NCBI RefSeq assembly: GCF_001730225.1
Contig: NZ_MIJE01000035.1
Span: forward strand, 1-64,000
Origin: Desulfuribacillus alkaliarsenatis
GTDB lineage: Bacteria; Bacillota; Bacilli; Desulfuribacillales; Desulfuribacillaceae
DNA: 64,000 bases
Direction: 5' to 3'
The position numbers and the translations under genes are program-made. Below are positions 26,503 to 34,336 of the stretch, one piece after another. Positions within the stretch are counted from its first letter, which is position 1, and each line of letters begins with the position of its first letter. Under the pieces are notes generated by a model. It made no database searches and was not told the DNA's origin. It saw nothing but the letters and a program-made list of their open reading frames with translations.

Positions 26503-27366
26503 CTAATTGTATGATACTGGATTGTTAAACTCGATATCCGTAACTTCAAGGCTGTACCAAGTATAATCACCAGTATCAAGCTTCCAAGTAATATCGGCGT
26601 TCACCGGCACTTTAAAACCGTCGATAATTGTGTGCTCACTCATAGTTGCTACCCAGGGTAACATTATAAATTCACCATCAAATTCTCCATAACGATCTGC
26701 TATAAAATGGACTGGATTACCTTGCTCGTCAAAGGTGAATATCCCAGTCGCTGAGACGTCTTTGTATGTCATAGTAGCCTTCGCAGAAAATTCATCTATT
26801 TCTTCCCAGACAATGTAGTCTTCAAGTGCGGCTGTAGGCATCCAAACGATTTCTGCTAGATAGCGTACCATTGTGCCCTGATCCATTTCATAACCAGTTG
26901 AATCGGCAATAGTAAATAAAGACTGGAATTTAATCAGCATATTACCTTTGCCATCTTTGTACATATCCCTAGCAGCAATATGGAGAAATGGCGCCATATT
27001 GAACTTAGCACTCCAAATAAAACCAGGTTCGTTTACCGTGAAATGTTGTTCTGCTTTCAGTGGAGTCCATTCGCCGTGATCTTTATTAAAGCGGGCGAGG
27101 GCAGCTTGTTTTGAACGTACAGTATAAATCCGTTCGGATTCTAGCACACCTGCTGTTAGCAACCAGTTTTGAACTGGTTCTGGCAGTTGCTCGATTTCTA
27201 CTTGAGAAACTATAGATGTCTCTGACGGGATTTGAATACCTAGAAACTCATCGATTTCTTTATCGATTTTATAATTAAATATAGTAGTGGCGATGACTGA
27301 AGCCGCAATAATCAAAACTAAAATGGTTAATATAACAGTTGCGCCAATAATGACTACTTTTCGCAT
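26503..27366 (-). CDS. DUF6544/DUF6920-like protein with membrane anchor
   Basis: This 287-residue protein has an N-terminal membrane helix (about residues 4-27) and then the DUF6544/DUF6920 pattern: LPEPVQNWL (about 60), GFIWSAKFNMAPFLHIAARD, DYIVWEEID and GIFTFDEQGNPVHF. The related protein at 2334-3098 shares these landmarks but lacks the anchor. The family function is unknown. It starts four bases after the cytosolic flavodoxin-fold gene, which strongly suggests that the two work together. Confidence 0.78.
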   Translation of the reverse strand: MRKVVIIGATVILTILVLIIAASVIATTIFNYKIDKEIDEFLGIQIPSETSIVSQVEIEQLPEPVQNWLLTAGVLESERIYTVRSKQAALARFNKDHGEWTPLKAEQHFTVNEPGFIWSAKFNMAPFLHIAARDMYKDGKGNMLIKFQSLFTIADSTGYEMDQGTMVRYLAEIVWMPTAALEDYIVWEEIDEFSAKATMTYKDVSATGIFTFDEQGNPVHFIADRYGEFDGEFIMLPWVATMSEHTIIDGFKVPVNADITWKLDTGDYTWYSLEVTDIEFNNPVSYN

Positions 27367-27369
27367 GTT

Positions 27370-27846
27370 CTAAACCTCAAATGCTATAGCAAATTTCTTG
27401 ATTTCACCTTGATTAAAAGTAGAAACATTTGTTGTGTGTCCACCGACTTTTTTAACGATAAATTTTTGGATAAAGTTCATTTTTGCAAAGTCGAATTCAC
27501 CGCCAAAAAGACCATTGGCAACAGCATGCTTGCGTAAACTTTCAGGGTAATTAGTATCAAATTGCAATTGAGCTTCTGAGCCTTCGCGCATACAACATAA
27601 AAACAGGCCGAGCCTTTTTGTTAGTAGCTGGTCGTGGTGAGTAGTAATGAATTTTTTTACTTTTGCCTGCATAGTACCCATGTGAATAGAGCTACCAACA
27701 ATAATTGCTTCATAGTCGTCTAAATTGATTTCAATAGAGCTTTTTAAATTAATAATATCTGTCTTACCAGGTAGACACTCTGCCAATTGCTGGGCAGCCT
27801 TTTCAGTCGTCCCCCTTGATGTTGCATAAATAATAGCTGTTTTCAT
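27370..27846 (-). CDS. Flavodoxin-fold protein, HemG-like
   Basis: This 158-residue protein is a single flavodoxin-like domain. It has the FMN-phosphate loop ATSRGTTEKAA (residues 8-18), the segment AIIVGSSIHMGTM (about 68-80), which closely matches HemG-type protoporphyrinogen oxidases, and GLFLCCMREG near residue 110. HemG couples protoporphyrinogen oxidation to quinone reduction, but many flavodoxin_5 proteins of Bacillota have no proven role. It is the first enzyme gene behind the TetR gene and lies next to a DUF6544-like protein. Confidence 0.82.
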   Translation of the reverse strand: MKTAIIYATSRGTTEKAAQQLAECLPGKTDIINLKSSIEINLDDYEAIIVGSSIHMGTMQAKVKKFITTHHDQLLTKRLGLFLCCMREGSEAQLQFDTNYPESLRKHAVANGLFGGEFDFAKMNFIQKFIVKKVGGHTTNVSTFNQGEIKKFAIAFEV

Positions 27847-27873
27847 ACTTTTTCGTCTCCTTTTTCCACTTCT

Positions 27874-28512
27874 TCAATTTGTTTTATTTGTATAATCGAT
27901 TCCTGATTTAATCATCCCATCAACAATTGTATTAATAAAATGATTAATTAGTCGTTCTCTTTGAGTATCATCGATATCATCTTCAATCAGTAAACGCATA
28001 ATTAATCCAAAGGTGGAAGCACTTATTGCTTGTGCTGTTAATTCAATGATTTCATCATCTGCCTTTGGATAAAGAGCCTTTAAGTCTCTACAAAGTATTG
28101 CCAGAGCAGGCTTTGATGCAGATGCACCTTTAAACATATGGGCTGTATGTTGCTTAACGTGAGGTGATTTATTTAACATCACGTATTTATAGTCTTCGCC
28201 CATCTCTAAGGTTACGTTAATATATGCCCTTGTTCGTTCCTTTATTGCCCCATCGGGGGTAGTAGACGTTATTTTTAGTGATGCTAGCGCTCCAATTATT
28301 TTTTGATAGCCCCTGCTCATAACATGGAAGATGATTTCATCCATATCTTTGAAATAGTGATAAATGATAGCTGGAGAATATTCGATTTTCTTACCGATTT
28401 TACGGACAGACAGTTTTTCTATTCCTTCTTGCATAATGATTTCCGACGCGGCATTAAGGATTAGCTCACGGCGCTCTTCACGGTCACGTTCTTGACGGTT
28501 CTTAATGTTCAT
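27874..28512 (-). CDS. TetR/AcrR family transcriptional regulator
   Basis: The N-terminal helix-turn-helix is at residues about 15-60 (LSVRKIGKKIEYSPAIIYHYF), followed by a helical ligand-binding domain. I chose ATG 28512, which has AGGAGC seven bases ahead; the in-frame ATG at 28533 lacks a site. It heads the operon with two flavodoxin-fold proteins, a DUF6544-like protein and a membrane protein. The alternating TTGAAC/GTTCAA elements in its promoter are the likely operator, which implies autoregulation of the whole operon. Confidence 0.88.
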   Translation of the reverse strand: MNIKNRQERDREERRELILNAASEIIMQEGIEKLSVRKIGKKIEYSPAIIYHYFKDMDEIIFHVMSRGYQKIIGALASLKITSTTPDGAIKERTRAYINVTLEMGEDYKYVMLNKSPHVKQHTAHMFKGASASKPALAILCRDLKALYPKADDEIIELTAQAISASTFGLIMRLLIEDDIDDTQRERLINHFINTIVDGMIKSGIDYTNKTN

Positions 28513-28550
28513 TATTTCAGCTCCTAAGCACATGAATGTAGTTGTATATT

Positions 28551-28617
28551 ATTATATCAGAACAAATTGAACATCGATTAAATGTATATCAGCGTTCAAC
28601 AATTGAACACTGTTCAA
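28551..28617 (-). promoter_or_regulatory. TetR operon promoter with alternating operator half-sites
   Basis: A -10 TATAAT lies on the minus strand at 28556-28551. Half-sites follow at 28567-28572 (TTGAAC), 28594-28599 (GTTCAA), 28603-28608 (TTGAAC) and 28612-28617 (GTTCAA). The last three are exactly nine bases apart and form two overlapping perfect palindromes, GTTCAA-CAA-TTGAAC and TTGAAC-ACT-GTTCAA. The position in front of the tetR gene suggests autoregulation. Confidence 0.65.
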
Positions 28618-28785
28618 GAAAAGAATAACATGGAATATTGTACCTGTCAATAGGTGAAATGATTATATATTAGTAAATATCTTTGGTATTGCTATTCATG
28701 CTGAGGAGGTGTAATATTACACTAATGGTGAAATGCGTGAGTGAAATATTAGGGTTTTTGTAATTAGAAAAAACGGAGGGGTATC

Positions 28786-29952
28786 ATGGGAAGAGAATTA
28801 GTTGGAAAAACGATAACAGCTTTCTTTTTTATAGCAATTATTGTATCTGCAGGGTTTATTCTAGCAGTGATAACAGCTTTTGCAGGAGGGGAAAAGTTCT
28901 ATACGCCTCTAGTAGGAATTACTGCTGTAGCTTTAATAGTATTTGTAATTTTATTTACTTATGAATTGGTGCAAAGAAGGCTATTATATAAAATTTCTCT
29001 AAGCTGTCTAGGACTACTATTGGTTGTAGTAGCAGCATATGAGATTAATAGAAGCTACCATGATAGTTTTGCTACGGTAAGTGAGCAAGAGGTTAATATT
29101 TATGAATATATGCCTTTTTATAATAATGATAAGCTTGTATCATTAGACGAGCCAGCAGCTATAAGGATAGATAGCAATCTCCCTAGACTTGACGGTGCTA
29201 CAGCTTTGTATCCAGTGTATGCAGCCTTTGTACAAGCTACATACCCAGAGGCAGAATATGATCCTTACCGTAGTGAAGTTATGTGTACAAAGACGGGAGA
29301 GGCATACAAGAGATTACTTAATGGTGAAGCAGATATTATTTTTGCGGCACAACCTTCAAGAACACACTTGGAGCAAGCAAAACAACAAGGAATTGAATTG
29401 AAGCTCACGCCAATTGGTAGAGAAGCATTTGTGTTTTTTGTTAATTCGCAGAATGAAGTAAGGGGATTAACAGTAGAACAAATCCAAGCAATTTATGCAG
29501 GTGAAATTACTAGCTGGCAGGAAGTAGGAGGCACTAATCAAGGGATAAGAGCGTTTCAGCGTCCGGAGAATAGCGGAAGCCAAACAATGCTACAATCATT
29601 AATGGAGGGCAAGAGTTTAATGATGCCACCAACAGAGGATGTAGTTGCGGGAATGGGCGGAATTATTGAACAAACGGCAAATTATCGCAATTATAGAAAC
29701 GCTATTGGTTACTCTTTCTTATATTTTGCGACTGAAATGGTGCAGAATGGAGATATCCAGCTACTTGAAATTAATGGAGTATATCCAGACCGTAATACAA
29801 TAGCAAGTGGTCAGTATCCGTTGGCAGCGGAATTCTATGCAATTACAGCAGGTAGTGACAATCCTAATATTGAACCGTTTTTAGAGTGGATTCTATCTCC
29901 ACAGGGGCAAACAATTATTGAAAAGACGGGGTATACCCCACTATCTAAATAG
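28786..29952 (+). CDS. Membrane-tethered PstS-like substrate-binding protein
   Basis: The first 100 residues hold three membrane helices (about 8-32, 41-61 and 69-88). Residues about 120-388 form a PstS-type (PBP_like_2) binding domain. Visible landmarks are RLDGATALYPVYAAF, the GEADIIFAAQPS segment, EIT-W-EVGG, and FQRPENSGSQTML, which in PstS contacts phosphate. Typical PstS is a lipoprotein beside pstCAB; here it is fused to a multi-helix membrane part and stands alone. Phosphate or another oxyanion may be sensed rather than transported. ACGGAGGGG precedes the ATG. Confidence 0.82.
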   Translation: MGRELVGKTITAFFFIAIIVSAGFILAVITAFAGGEKFYTPLVGITAVALIVFVILFTYELVQRRLLYKISLSCLGLLLVVVAAYEINRSYHDSFATVSEQEVNIYEYMPFYNNDKLVSLDEPAAIRIDSNLPRLDGATALYPVYAAFVQATYPEAEYDPYRSEVMCTKTGEAYKRLLNGEADIIFAAQPSRTHLEQAKQQGIELKLTPIGREAFVFFVNSQNEVRGLTVEQIQAIYAGEITSWQEVGGTNQGIRAFQRPENSGSQTMLQSLMEGKSLMMPPTEDVVAGMGGIIEQTANYRNYRNAIGYSFLYFATEMVQNGDIQLLEINGVYPDRNTIASGQYPLAAEFYAITAGSDNPNIEPFLEWILSPQGQTIIEKTGYTPLSK

Positions 29953-30016
29953 ATTATGATAAACTGAAAAGTATATTCAAGTGAATTATGGTAAACTGAA
30001 GAACATATGCAATTGA
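29953..30016 (+). repeat. 32-bp imperfect direct repeat, two copies
   Basis: Copy 1 (29953-29984) and copy 2 (29985-30016) share ATTATG-TAAACTGAA and a following A-rich stretch ending in TTCAA or GCAA. Both contain a TATGATAAACT- or TATGGTAAACT-like piece that could act as a -10 element before the FAH-family gene. Confidence 0.6.
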
Positions 30017-30034
30017 TTTATGTGGGGTGTTTGT

Positions 30035-30673
30035 GTGACTAGTTTAAAAGATATTAAAAACATTTATTGTGTAGGACGAAATTATGAGCTGCATGCTAAG
30101 GAGCTAAATAATAAAGTACCAACTAAGCCTATGATATTTAGCAAACCCACCCATTCAACTGTCGAAGCTAATGGGCAAGAAATTTTATTTCCAGGCGATA
30201 AAGGCTCAATTCATTACGAGGTTGAGCTAGTAATCCATATAGGTCAAGATTATATTGATGGTATCACAGTGGATGAAATAGTAGATAAAATGGCTATAGG
30301 TATTGACTTTACTTTGAGGGACGTTCAATCGGCGTTAAAGGAAAAGGGACATCCATGGCTGCTAGCAAAGGGTTTTCCAAATTCTGCGCTCTTAAGTCCT
30401 TTTATAGATTTCTCAGGTGCTGAGGATTGTAAAAGAACAAGCTTTGCCTTATTGAAGAATGGCGAACAGGTGCAAATAGGCAACATAAGCGATATGATAT
30501 TTAACTTACAGATAATTATCGACTACATAGCTAAGAATTTTGGTTTAGGAAAAGGGGATATTATCTTCACAGGCACTCCAGAGGGCGTCGGAGAAGTTGC
30601 AGACAATGATGAGATGCAGCTTAAATGGGGAGAAAATATCCTTGGAGGCTGCAGGATTATATTAGCAAAATGA
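30035..30673 (+). CDS. Fumarylacetoacetate hydrolase (FAH) family protein
   Basis: The protein starts with the family sequence IYCVGRNYELHAKELNN and continues with PMIFSKP. The metal-binding acidic residues lie in HYEVELVIHIG (the two Glu) and in the GIDFTLRD region (Asp), and GTPEGVG is near the end. Members hydrolyse, decarboxylate or isomerise acylpyruvates and related 2-oxo acids, for example in aromatic degradation; the substrate here is open. GTG 30035 has TGGGGTG six bases ahead; ATG 30020 is an alternative. The 212-residue length fits the short YcgM-like group. Confidence 0.88.
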   Translation: MTSLKDIKNIYCVGRNYELHAKELNNKVPTKPMIFSKPTHSTVEANGQEILFPGDKGSIHYEVELVIHIGQDYIDGITVDEIVDKMAIGIDFTLRDVQSALKEKGHPWLLAKGFPNSALLSPFIDFSGAEDCKRTSFALLKNGEQVQIGNISDMIFNLQIIIDYIAKNFGLGKGDIIFTGTPEGVGEVADNDEMQLKWGENILGGCRIILAK

Positions 30674-30722
30674 TTTAAAGATTTTTGAACAAACAACAAA
30701 AATCAACCATAGTATACAGTAG

Positions 30723-30758
30723 AGAGCCTATATGATTATAAGATGGCTCTTTTTATTT
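30723..30758 (+). terminator. Rho-independent terminator
   Basis: AGAGCC (30723-30728) pairs with GGCTCT (30745-30750) and is followed by TTTTATTTTA. It ends the FAH-family gene transcript. Confidence 0.7.
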
Positions 30759-30829
30759 TACACTATCAGAGTTTATAAAATTTAATGATGATAGTATAAC
30801 GGCAACTAAGGCATTCACCTGCGTCAAGG

Positions 30830-30855
30830 ACTTGGTGAATACCAAGTTTTGTTTA
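30830..30855 (+). terminator. Hairpin with T-rich tail ahead of kamA-like gene
   Basis: ACTTGGT (30830-30836) and ACCAAGT (30841-30847) form a perfect stem with loop GAAT, followed by TTTGTTT. It lies about 105 bases before the KamA-like start and could be a terminator or attenuator in its leader. Confidence 0.45.
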
Positions 30856-30960
30856 CGAATGTGCTACTAAGCATTTACATTTCAACCTATACCCCATAGT
30901 ATAGGGGACATAATTAATTTGTTTGAGAAAGGAGAAACGATCAACAGAGGAGGCAGAGAG

Positions 30961-32031
30961 ATGGAAGCTTGGCAGGAACAAATGCAAAATCATGTGAACA
31001 CTTTAGAACGAATATCTGAGTATGTTAATTTGACAAATGAGGAAAGGGAGGCCATTGAGCAGTGCGATGTAAGGTGGGGGACAACGCCCTATTTTGCTTC
31101 CTTAATGGACCGAGATGATTCAAATTGTCCAATTAGAAAACAGGTTATACCATCAAAAAAAGAGCAAGTTAACCAGTATGGCATGCAAGACTACCTTATT
31201 TATAAAGAAAACCGAGACATGGATGAGGATAGGCCTGATACGATAGCTAGACAGTATAAAGATCGCATAGCTTTTACGGTTTTAAAGACATGCGGAAACT
31301 ACTGCCGACACTGTTTTCGTAAAGAATTAGTTGTCGATAAAAGCTTAGACCTGGATTTTAATATCGACGAAGGATTACGATGGATTAAGGAGCACACTGA
31401 ACTAAGAGAGGTTTTAATTACTGGTGGCGATCCGCTACTATTATCTGATGATAAAATCGAGTATATGATTCGGAAATTACGGGAAATACCCCATCTAGAG
31501 ATGATTCGCATTGGGAGCAGGCTACCAATTGTATTACCACAAAGAATTACCAAGGGCCTGCAAAAGGTTTTAGGTGGCTATCACAAGGTGCCTATATGGT
31601 TAAACACACAATGCAATCATGCTAAAGAAATAACAGAAGAGACGTCAAAAGCTGTTTGGAAACTACTTACGAGCGGTATTAACGTTGGAAACCAAGCTGT
31701 ACTATTAAAAGGTATTAATGATGATGTTAAGTCTTTTCAGGAGCTACATCAAAAGCTTTTAACGGTACGGATTAGACCCTATTATTTATTTTACCTAGAG
31801 CCAGCACCAGGGATTGACCACTTCCGTACTCCAGTAGAAAAAGGGGCAGAGCTAATCCGCGACGGTATACGAGGTCACACTGCTGGTCTAGCGCAACCAA
31901 TGTACGTAATTGCAACTAATATAGGTAAGGTTCCGCTTATGCCAGACTATTATATAAAAGAAAAGAATGAGCAGGAATATATTTTGGAAAATTATAAGGG
32001 GCAAACAACGAAGTTGGCAAATGTTGAATAA
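30961..32031 (+). CDS. KamA family radical SAM aminomutase
   Basis: This is a lysine/glutamate 2,3-aminomutase-type enzyme. The radical-SAM cluster motif is CGNYCRHC (Cys111, Cys115, Cys118), the GGDPLL loop is at about residue 155, and the probable PLP lysine is Lys323 in IGKVPLMPDY, at the place of the GGGGK lysine of lysine 2,3-aminomutase. The enzyme moves an amino group between C2 and C3. At 356 residues it lacks the C-terminal extension of classical lysine aminomutases, so the substrate could be glutamate or lysine. ATG 30961 follows GAGGAGGC. Beta-amino acids made this way serve as osmolytes in some anaerobes. Confidence 0.88.
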   Translation: MEAWQEQMQNHVNTLERISEYVNLTNEEREAIEQCDVRWGTTPYFASLMDRDDSNCPIRKQVIPSKKEQVNQYGMQDYLIYKENRDMDEDRPDTIARQYKDRIAFTVLKTCGNYCRHCFRKELVVDKSLDLDFNIDEGLRWIKEHTELREVLITGGDPLLLSDDKIEYMIRKLREIPHLEMIRIGSRLPIVLPQRITKGLQKVLGGYHKVPIWLNTQCNHAKEITEETSKAVWKLLTSGINVGNQAVLLKGINDDVKSFQELHQKLLTVRIRPYYLFYLEPAPGIDHFRTPVEKGAELIRDGIRGHTAGLAQPMYVIATNIGKVPLMPDYYIKEKNEQEYILENYKGQTTKLANVE

Positions 32032-32055
32032 AGTTTATTATCTTTTCTATGTTAA

Positions 32056-32090
32056 TAAGCACTTACGGCACTGTTATACGTAAGTGCTTA
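32056..32090. terminator. Hairpin between KamA-like gene and lipoprotein gene
   Basis: TAAGCACTTACG (32056-32067) is the exact reverse complement of CGTAAGTGCTTA (32079-32090). No long T run follows, so it may terminate weakly or stabilise the upstream mRNA. Confidence 0.5.
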
Positions 32091-32138
32091 TATGCTATTA
32101 TTGAAATATACAAATTACCAAAAAGGGAGTGGACAAGC

Positions 32139-32735
32139 ATGGTAAGAGTAGCTTTACTTACGCTAGTGCTGTTATTAAGTTTAGCGATAACAGGCTGCTT
32201 TGGCGGGAATACTGGGCCAACAAATCAGCCACAGGAAGTAGAAGATACAACTCAGGAAGCAGAAGAACTAGCTCCTGATAATAATGGTGCAGCAAATCAA
32301 CAGCAGGATAATCAAAATAATAATCAGCCCGAAACAGGAAACAACCTGCAGGATGAACAAGCTGATTACAATGGCGATGAAGTTACAATGACTACTGTAA
32401 GATATGAACTGTTTATTGGCATGACTGAGAAAGATGTTATAAAGGTTTTAGGTAATCAATATAAACAGGTAATAGGAGCAATGGATAACAGCCGTCTTTG
32501 GCGATTTGATATAAATACTGTGGACGGTTACGTATCGCCTGATGATGAGTTAGATACTGGTGATATAGACGGGTTATTAAGTGGGGCTTTATCTATACAA
32601 GTATTTATTCAGTGGGATGATACTGGTCTTGTCAATGGATTCTCAGCCCTTTATCTTAATGAAGCCGATGGCAGGGTATATAGCTATTATAAGTTTGAAG
32701 ACGGTTCTGTTATTGAACAAGCGATAACAAACTAA
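32139..32735 (+). CDS. Lipoprotein, SmpA/BamE-like or unknown
   Basis: The signal peptide ends in lipobox AITGC (about Cys19). A long Gln/Asn/Glu-rich linker (about residues 22-80) follows, and then a C-terminal domain with MTTVRYELFIGMTEKDVIKVLG. A segment of the type G-MTE-DVIKVLG is typical of SmpA/OmlA-like small domains, but the match is short. I chose ATG 32139 with GGGAGTGG ahead; the open frame extends further upstream without a signal. It probably sits on the outer face of the membrane. Function unknown. Confidence 0.7.
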   Translation: MVRVALLTLVLLLSLAITGCFGGNTGPTNQPQEVEDTTQEAEELAPDNNGAANQQQDNQNNNQPETGNNLQDEQADYNGDEVTMTTVRYELFIGMTEKDVIKVLGNQYKQVIGAMDNSRLWRFDINTVDGYVSPDDELDTGDIDGLLSGALSIQVFIQWDDTGLVNGFSALYLNEADGRVYSYYKFEDGSVIEQAITN

Positions 32736-32750
32736 AAATAGGTGATAATA

Positions 32751-33203
32751 ATGAACTGGATAATCAAAGCATTTAATGAACTAGAAGTTGAAGAACTATA
32801 CGATATCATAACCCAGCGAAACGATGTATTTATTATGGAGCAGAATTGTATTTACCAAGACTGTGATGGTAAGGATAAGAAAAGCTACCATTTATATTTG
32901 GAGCATGCAGGTGAAATAATCGCTTACATACGAATCGTAAATAAAGGCGTTTCCTACGAAGAAGTATCACTAGGAAGAGTATTAGTAAACAGGAAGCATC
33001 GTGGGCAAGAATATGGCAAGGATTTAATGACAAAGGCAATCGAGTTTGTCGAACAAACCATGGGCGAGTGCGCAATTCGCATATCGGCGCAGTCTTATTT
33101 AATCCGTTTTTATGAAAGTTTTGGCTTTAAAGTAGTATCAGACGAGTATATGGAAGACGGAATTCCCCATACAGAAATGCTCTATCTTCGGGAGGATGCA
33201 TGA
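32751..33203 (+). CDS. ElaA-type GNAT acetyltransferase
   Basis: The 150-residue protein matches the ElaA subgroup of GNAT enzymes. It starts with F-ELEVEELYDIITQRNDVF and continues with EQNCIYQDCDGKDKKSYHL. The acetyl-CoA loop is RKHRGQEYGKDLM (about residues 83-95) and YESFGF lies near the end. The substrate is unknown. The start at ATG 32751 is supported by AGGTG. Its stop overlaps the next start (ATGA), so it is translationally coupled to a TPR-like membrane protein. Confidence 0.85.
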   Translation: MNWIIKAFNELEVEELYDIITQRNDVFIMEQNCIYQDCDGKDKKSYHLYLEHAGEIIAYIRIVNKGVSYEEVSLGRVLVNRKHRGQEYGKDLMTKAIEFVEQTMGECAIRISAQSYLIRFYESFGFKVVSDEYMEDGIPHTEMLYLREDA

Positions 33204-34006
33204 AGAAGATTATTAAGACTTTTAAAAGTTTAGCTGGATTTATAGTTATTGGTTTTGTTCTTGGAATTGTAACGGCAATACTTGATATAAATCCAACTCA
33301 GCCACTATTTATTTTGGCAACTTTAATAATTGTTTTTTCTTACTTTGGGTACTCTTTCTGGAAAAGCTGGATAAAACCAATATCATTAATCAATCAAGGA
33401 AAATATGATGAGGCCATTCAGTTTTTTATGAAAGTAGAGGAAAAGAACAAAGATACAATTGGATACAGGAGCCAAGCTTTGGTTAACATAGCGCTCTGTT
33501 TAAATTTAAAAGGCGAGTTTGAAGAATCACTAGAAAAACTAAATGAGTTAAAGAATGAGAAGATGGATAAAAATCTAAGAGTCGGTTTTTTAACCCTTTA
33601 TGCCTCTAACTTAACAGGGTTAGATCGAGATTATATGTTAGTTAAAGAATATGTCGATGAAGCTTATAACATATCTAAAATGCCGAGCATATTAATTGGC
33701 AAAGCCCATGTTGCGTTGACAGAGGGTGATATGGGTGAAGCGGATAGGCTGATAGAGGAGTCCTTACGATTATTAGAACAGGAAAAATCACAGAACGTAA
33801 AATGGGGTTTTGAATCTACCCTTGTGTATATGCCAGATTTAAATAACATGTTATTAAACCATGCATTAGGCTTATATTATTATAGAATCAACAGCACTGA
33901 TAAAAGCAAATATTTTTTTATCAAAGTAATCGAATACCCACACGATAACTACTATGTAGCATATGCAAAGAAATTACTTTTAGATTTGAATGGTGAAGCA
34001 AAATGA
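33200..34006 (+). CDS. Membrane protein with TPR-like repeats
   Basis: The 268-residue protein has two N-terminal membrane helices (about residues 10-30 and 35-55) and a cytosolic part with TPR-like helix pairs (INQGKYDEAIQFFMKVEE, then LNLKGEFEESLEKLNEL and later helices). It overlaps the acetyltransferase stop by four bases and the next start by four bases, so the three genes are tightly coupled. TPR arrays usually bind other proteins; the partner is likely encoded in the same operon. Confidence 0.75.
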   Translation: MKKIIKTFKSLAGFIVIGFVLGIVTAILDINPTQPLFILATLIIVFSYFGYSFWKSWIKPISLINQGKYDEAIQFFMKVEEKNKDTIGYRSQALVNIALCLNLKGEFEESLEKLNELKNEKMDKNLRVGFLTLYASNLTGLDRDYMLVKEYVDEAYNISKMPSILIGKAHVALTEGDMGEADRLIEESLRLLEQEKSQNVKWGFESTLVYMPDLNNMLLNHALGLYYYRINSTDKSKYFFIKVIEYPHDNYYVAYAKKLLLDLNGEAK

Positions 34007-34302
34007 TGGACAATAGTGGCGCATACAAACAAATAGCGAAACAAATAGAGATGCGTGGGATGAGTCGCCAAGAACTAGTGGATTTTTTCGTGGAGATGGG
34101 CGGAGTATCTGTGCAGGATAGCTTGATTATTGGAGAAGATGCAGAAGGGCATAAGTGGAGTGTAGAACTTAGTGAGCAAAAGCAAATCCAATTGTGCTCA
34201 CTTCTACTACCTGCTACTAGCTTAACAATAAAAGCAGATTCGAATTTGCTAAACCACTTACTAATGGAATTGCGTATGAAATTTCTTTCTGCAGGCGGTT
34301 GA
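34003..34302 (+). CDS. Small uncharacterised protein
   Basis: This 99-residue soluble protein is not recognised. It has an N-terminal helical half and a beta-type C-terminal half (SVELSEQKQIQLCSLLLP, SLTIKADSNL). Its ATG overlaps the stop of the TPR-like gene by four bases, a strong sign of coupling, and it precedes a possible nuclease-fold protein by 34 bases. No motif suggests an activity. Confidence 0.6.
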   Translation: MMDNSGAYKQIAKQIEMRGMSRQELVDFFVEMGGVSVQDSLIIGEDAEGHKWSVELSEQKQIQLCSLLLPATSLTIKADSNLLNHLLMELRMKFLSAGG

Positions 34303-34336
34303 GAGTTTTGTTTATCAATTACGAGGTGAGGAAGCG

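Noticed and set aside
28725-28763. Twelve-codon leader peptide before the PstS-like gene
   Set aside because: GAGGAGG lies 14 bases ahead, which is too far, and the peptide has no repeated codons or known family. It is too short to support.
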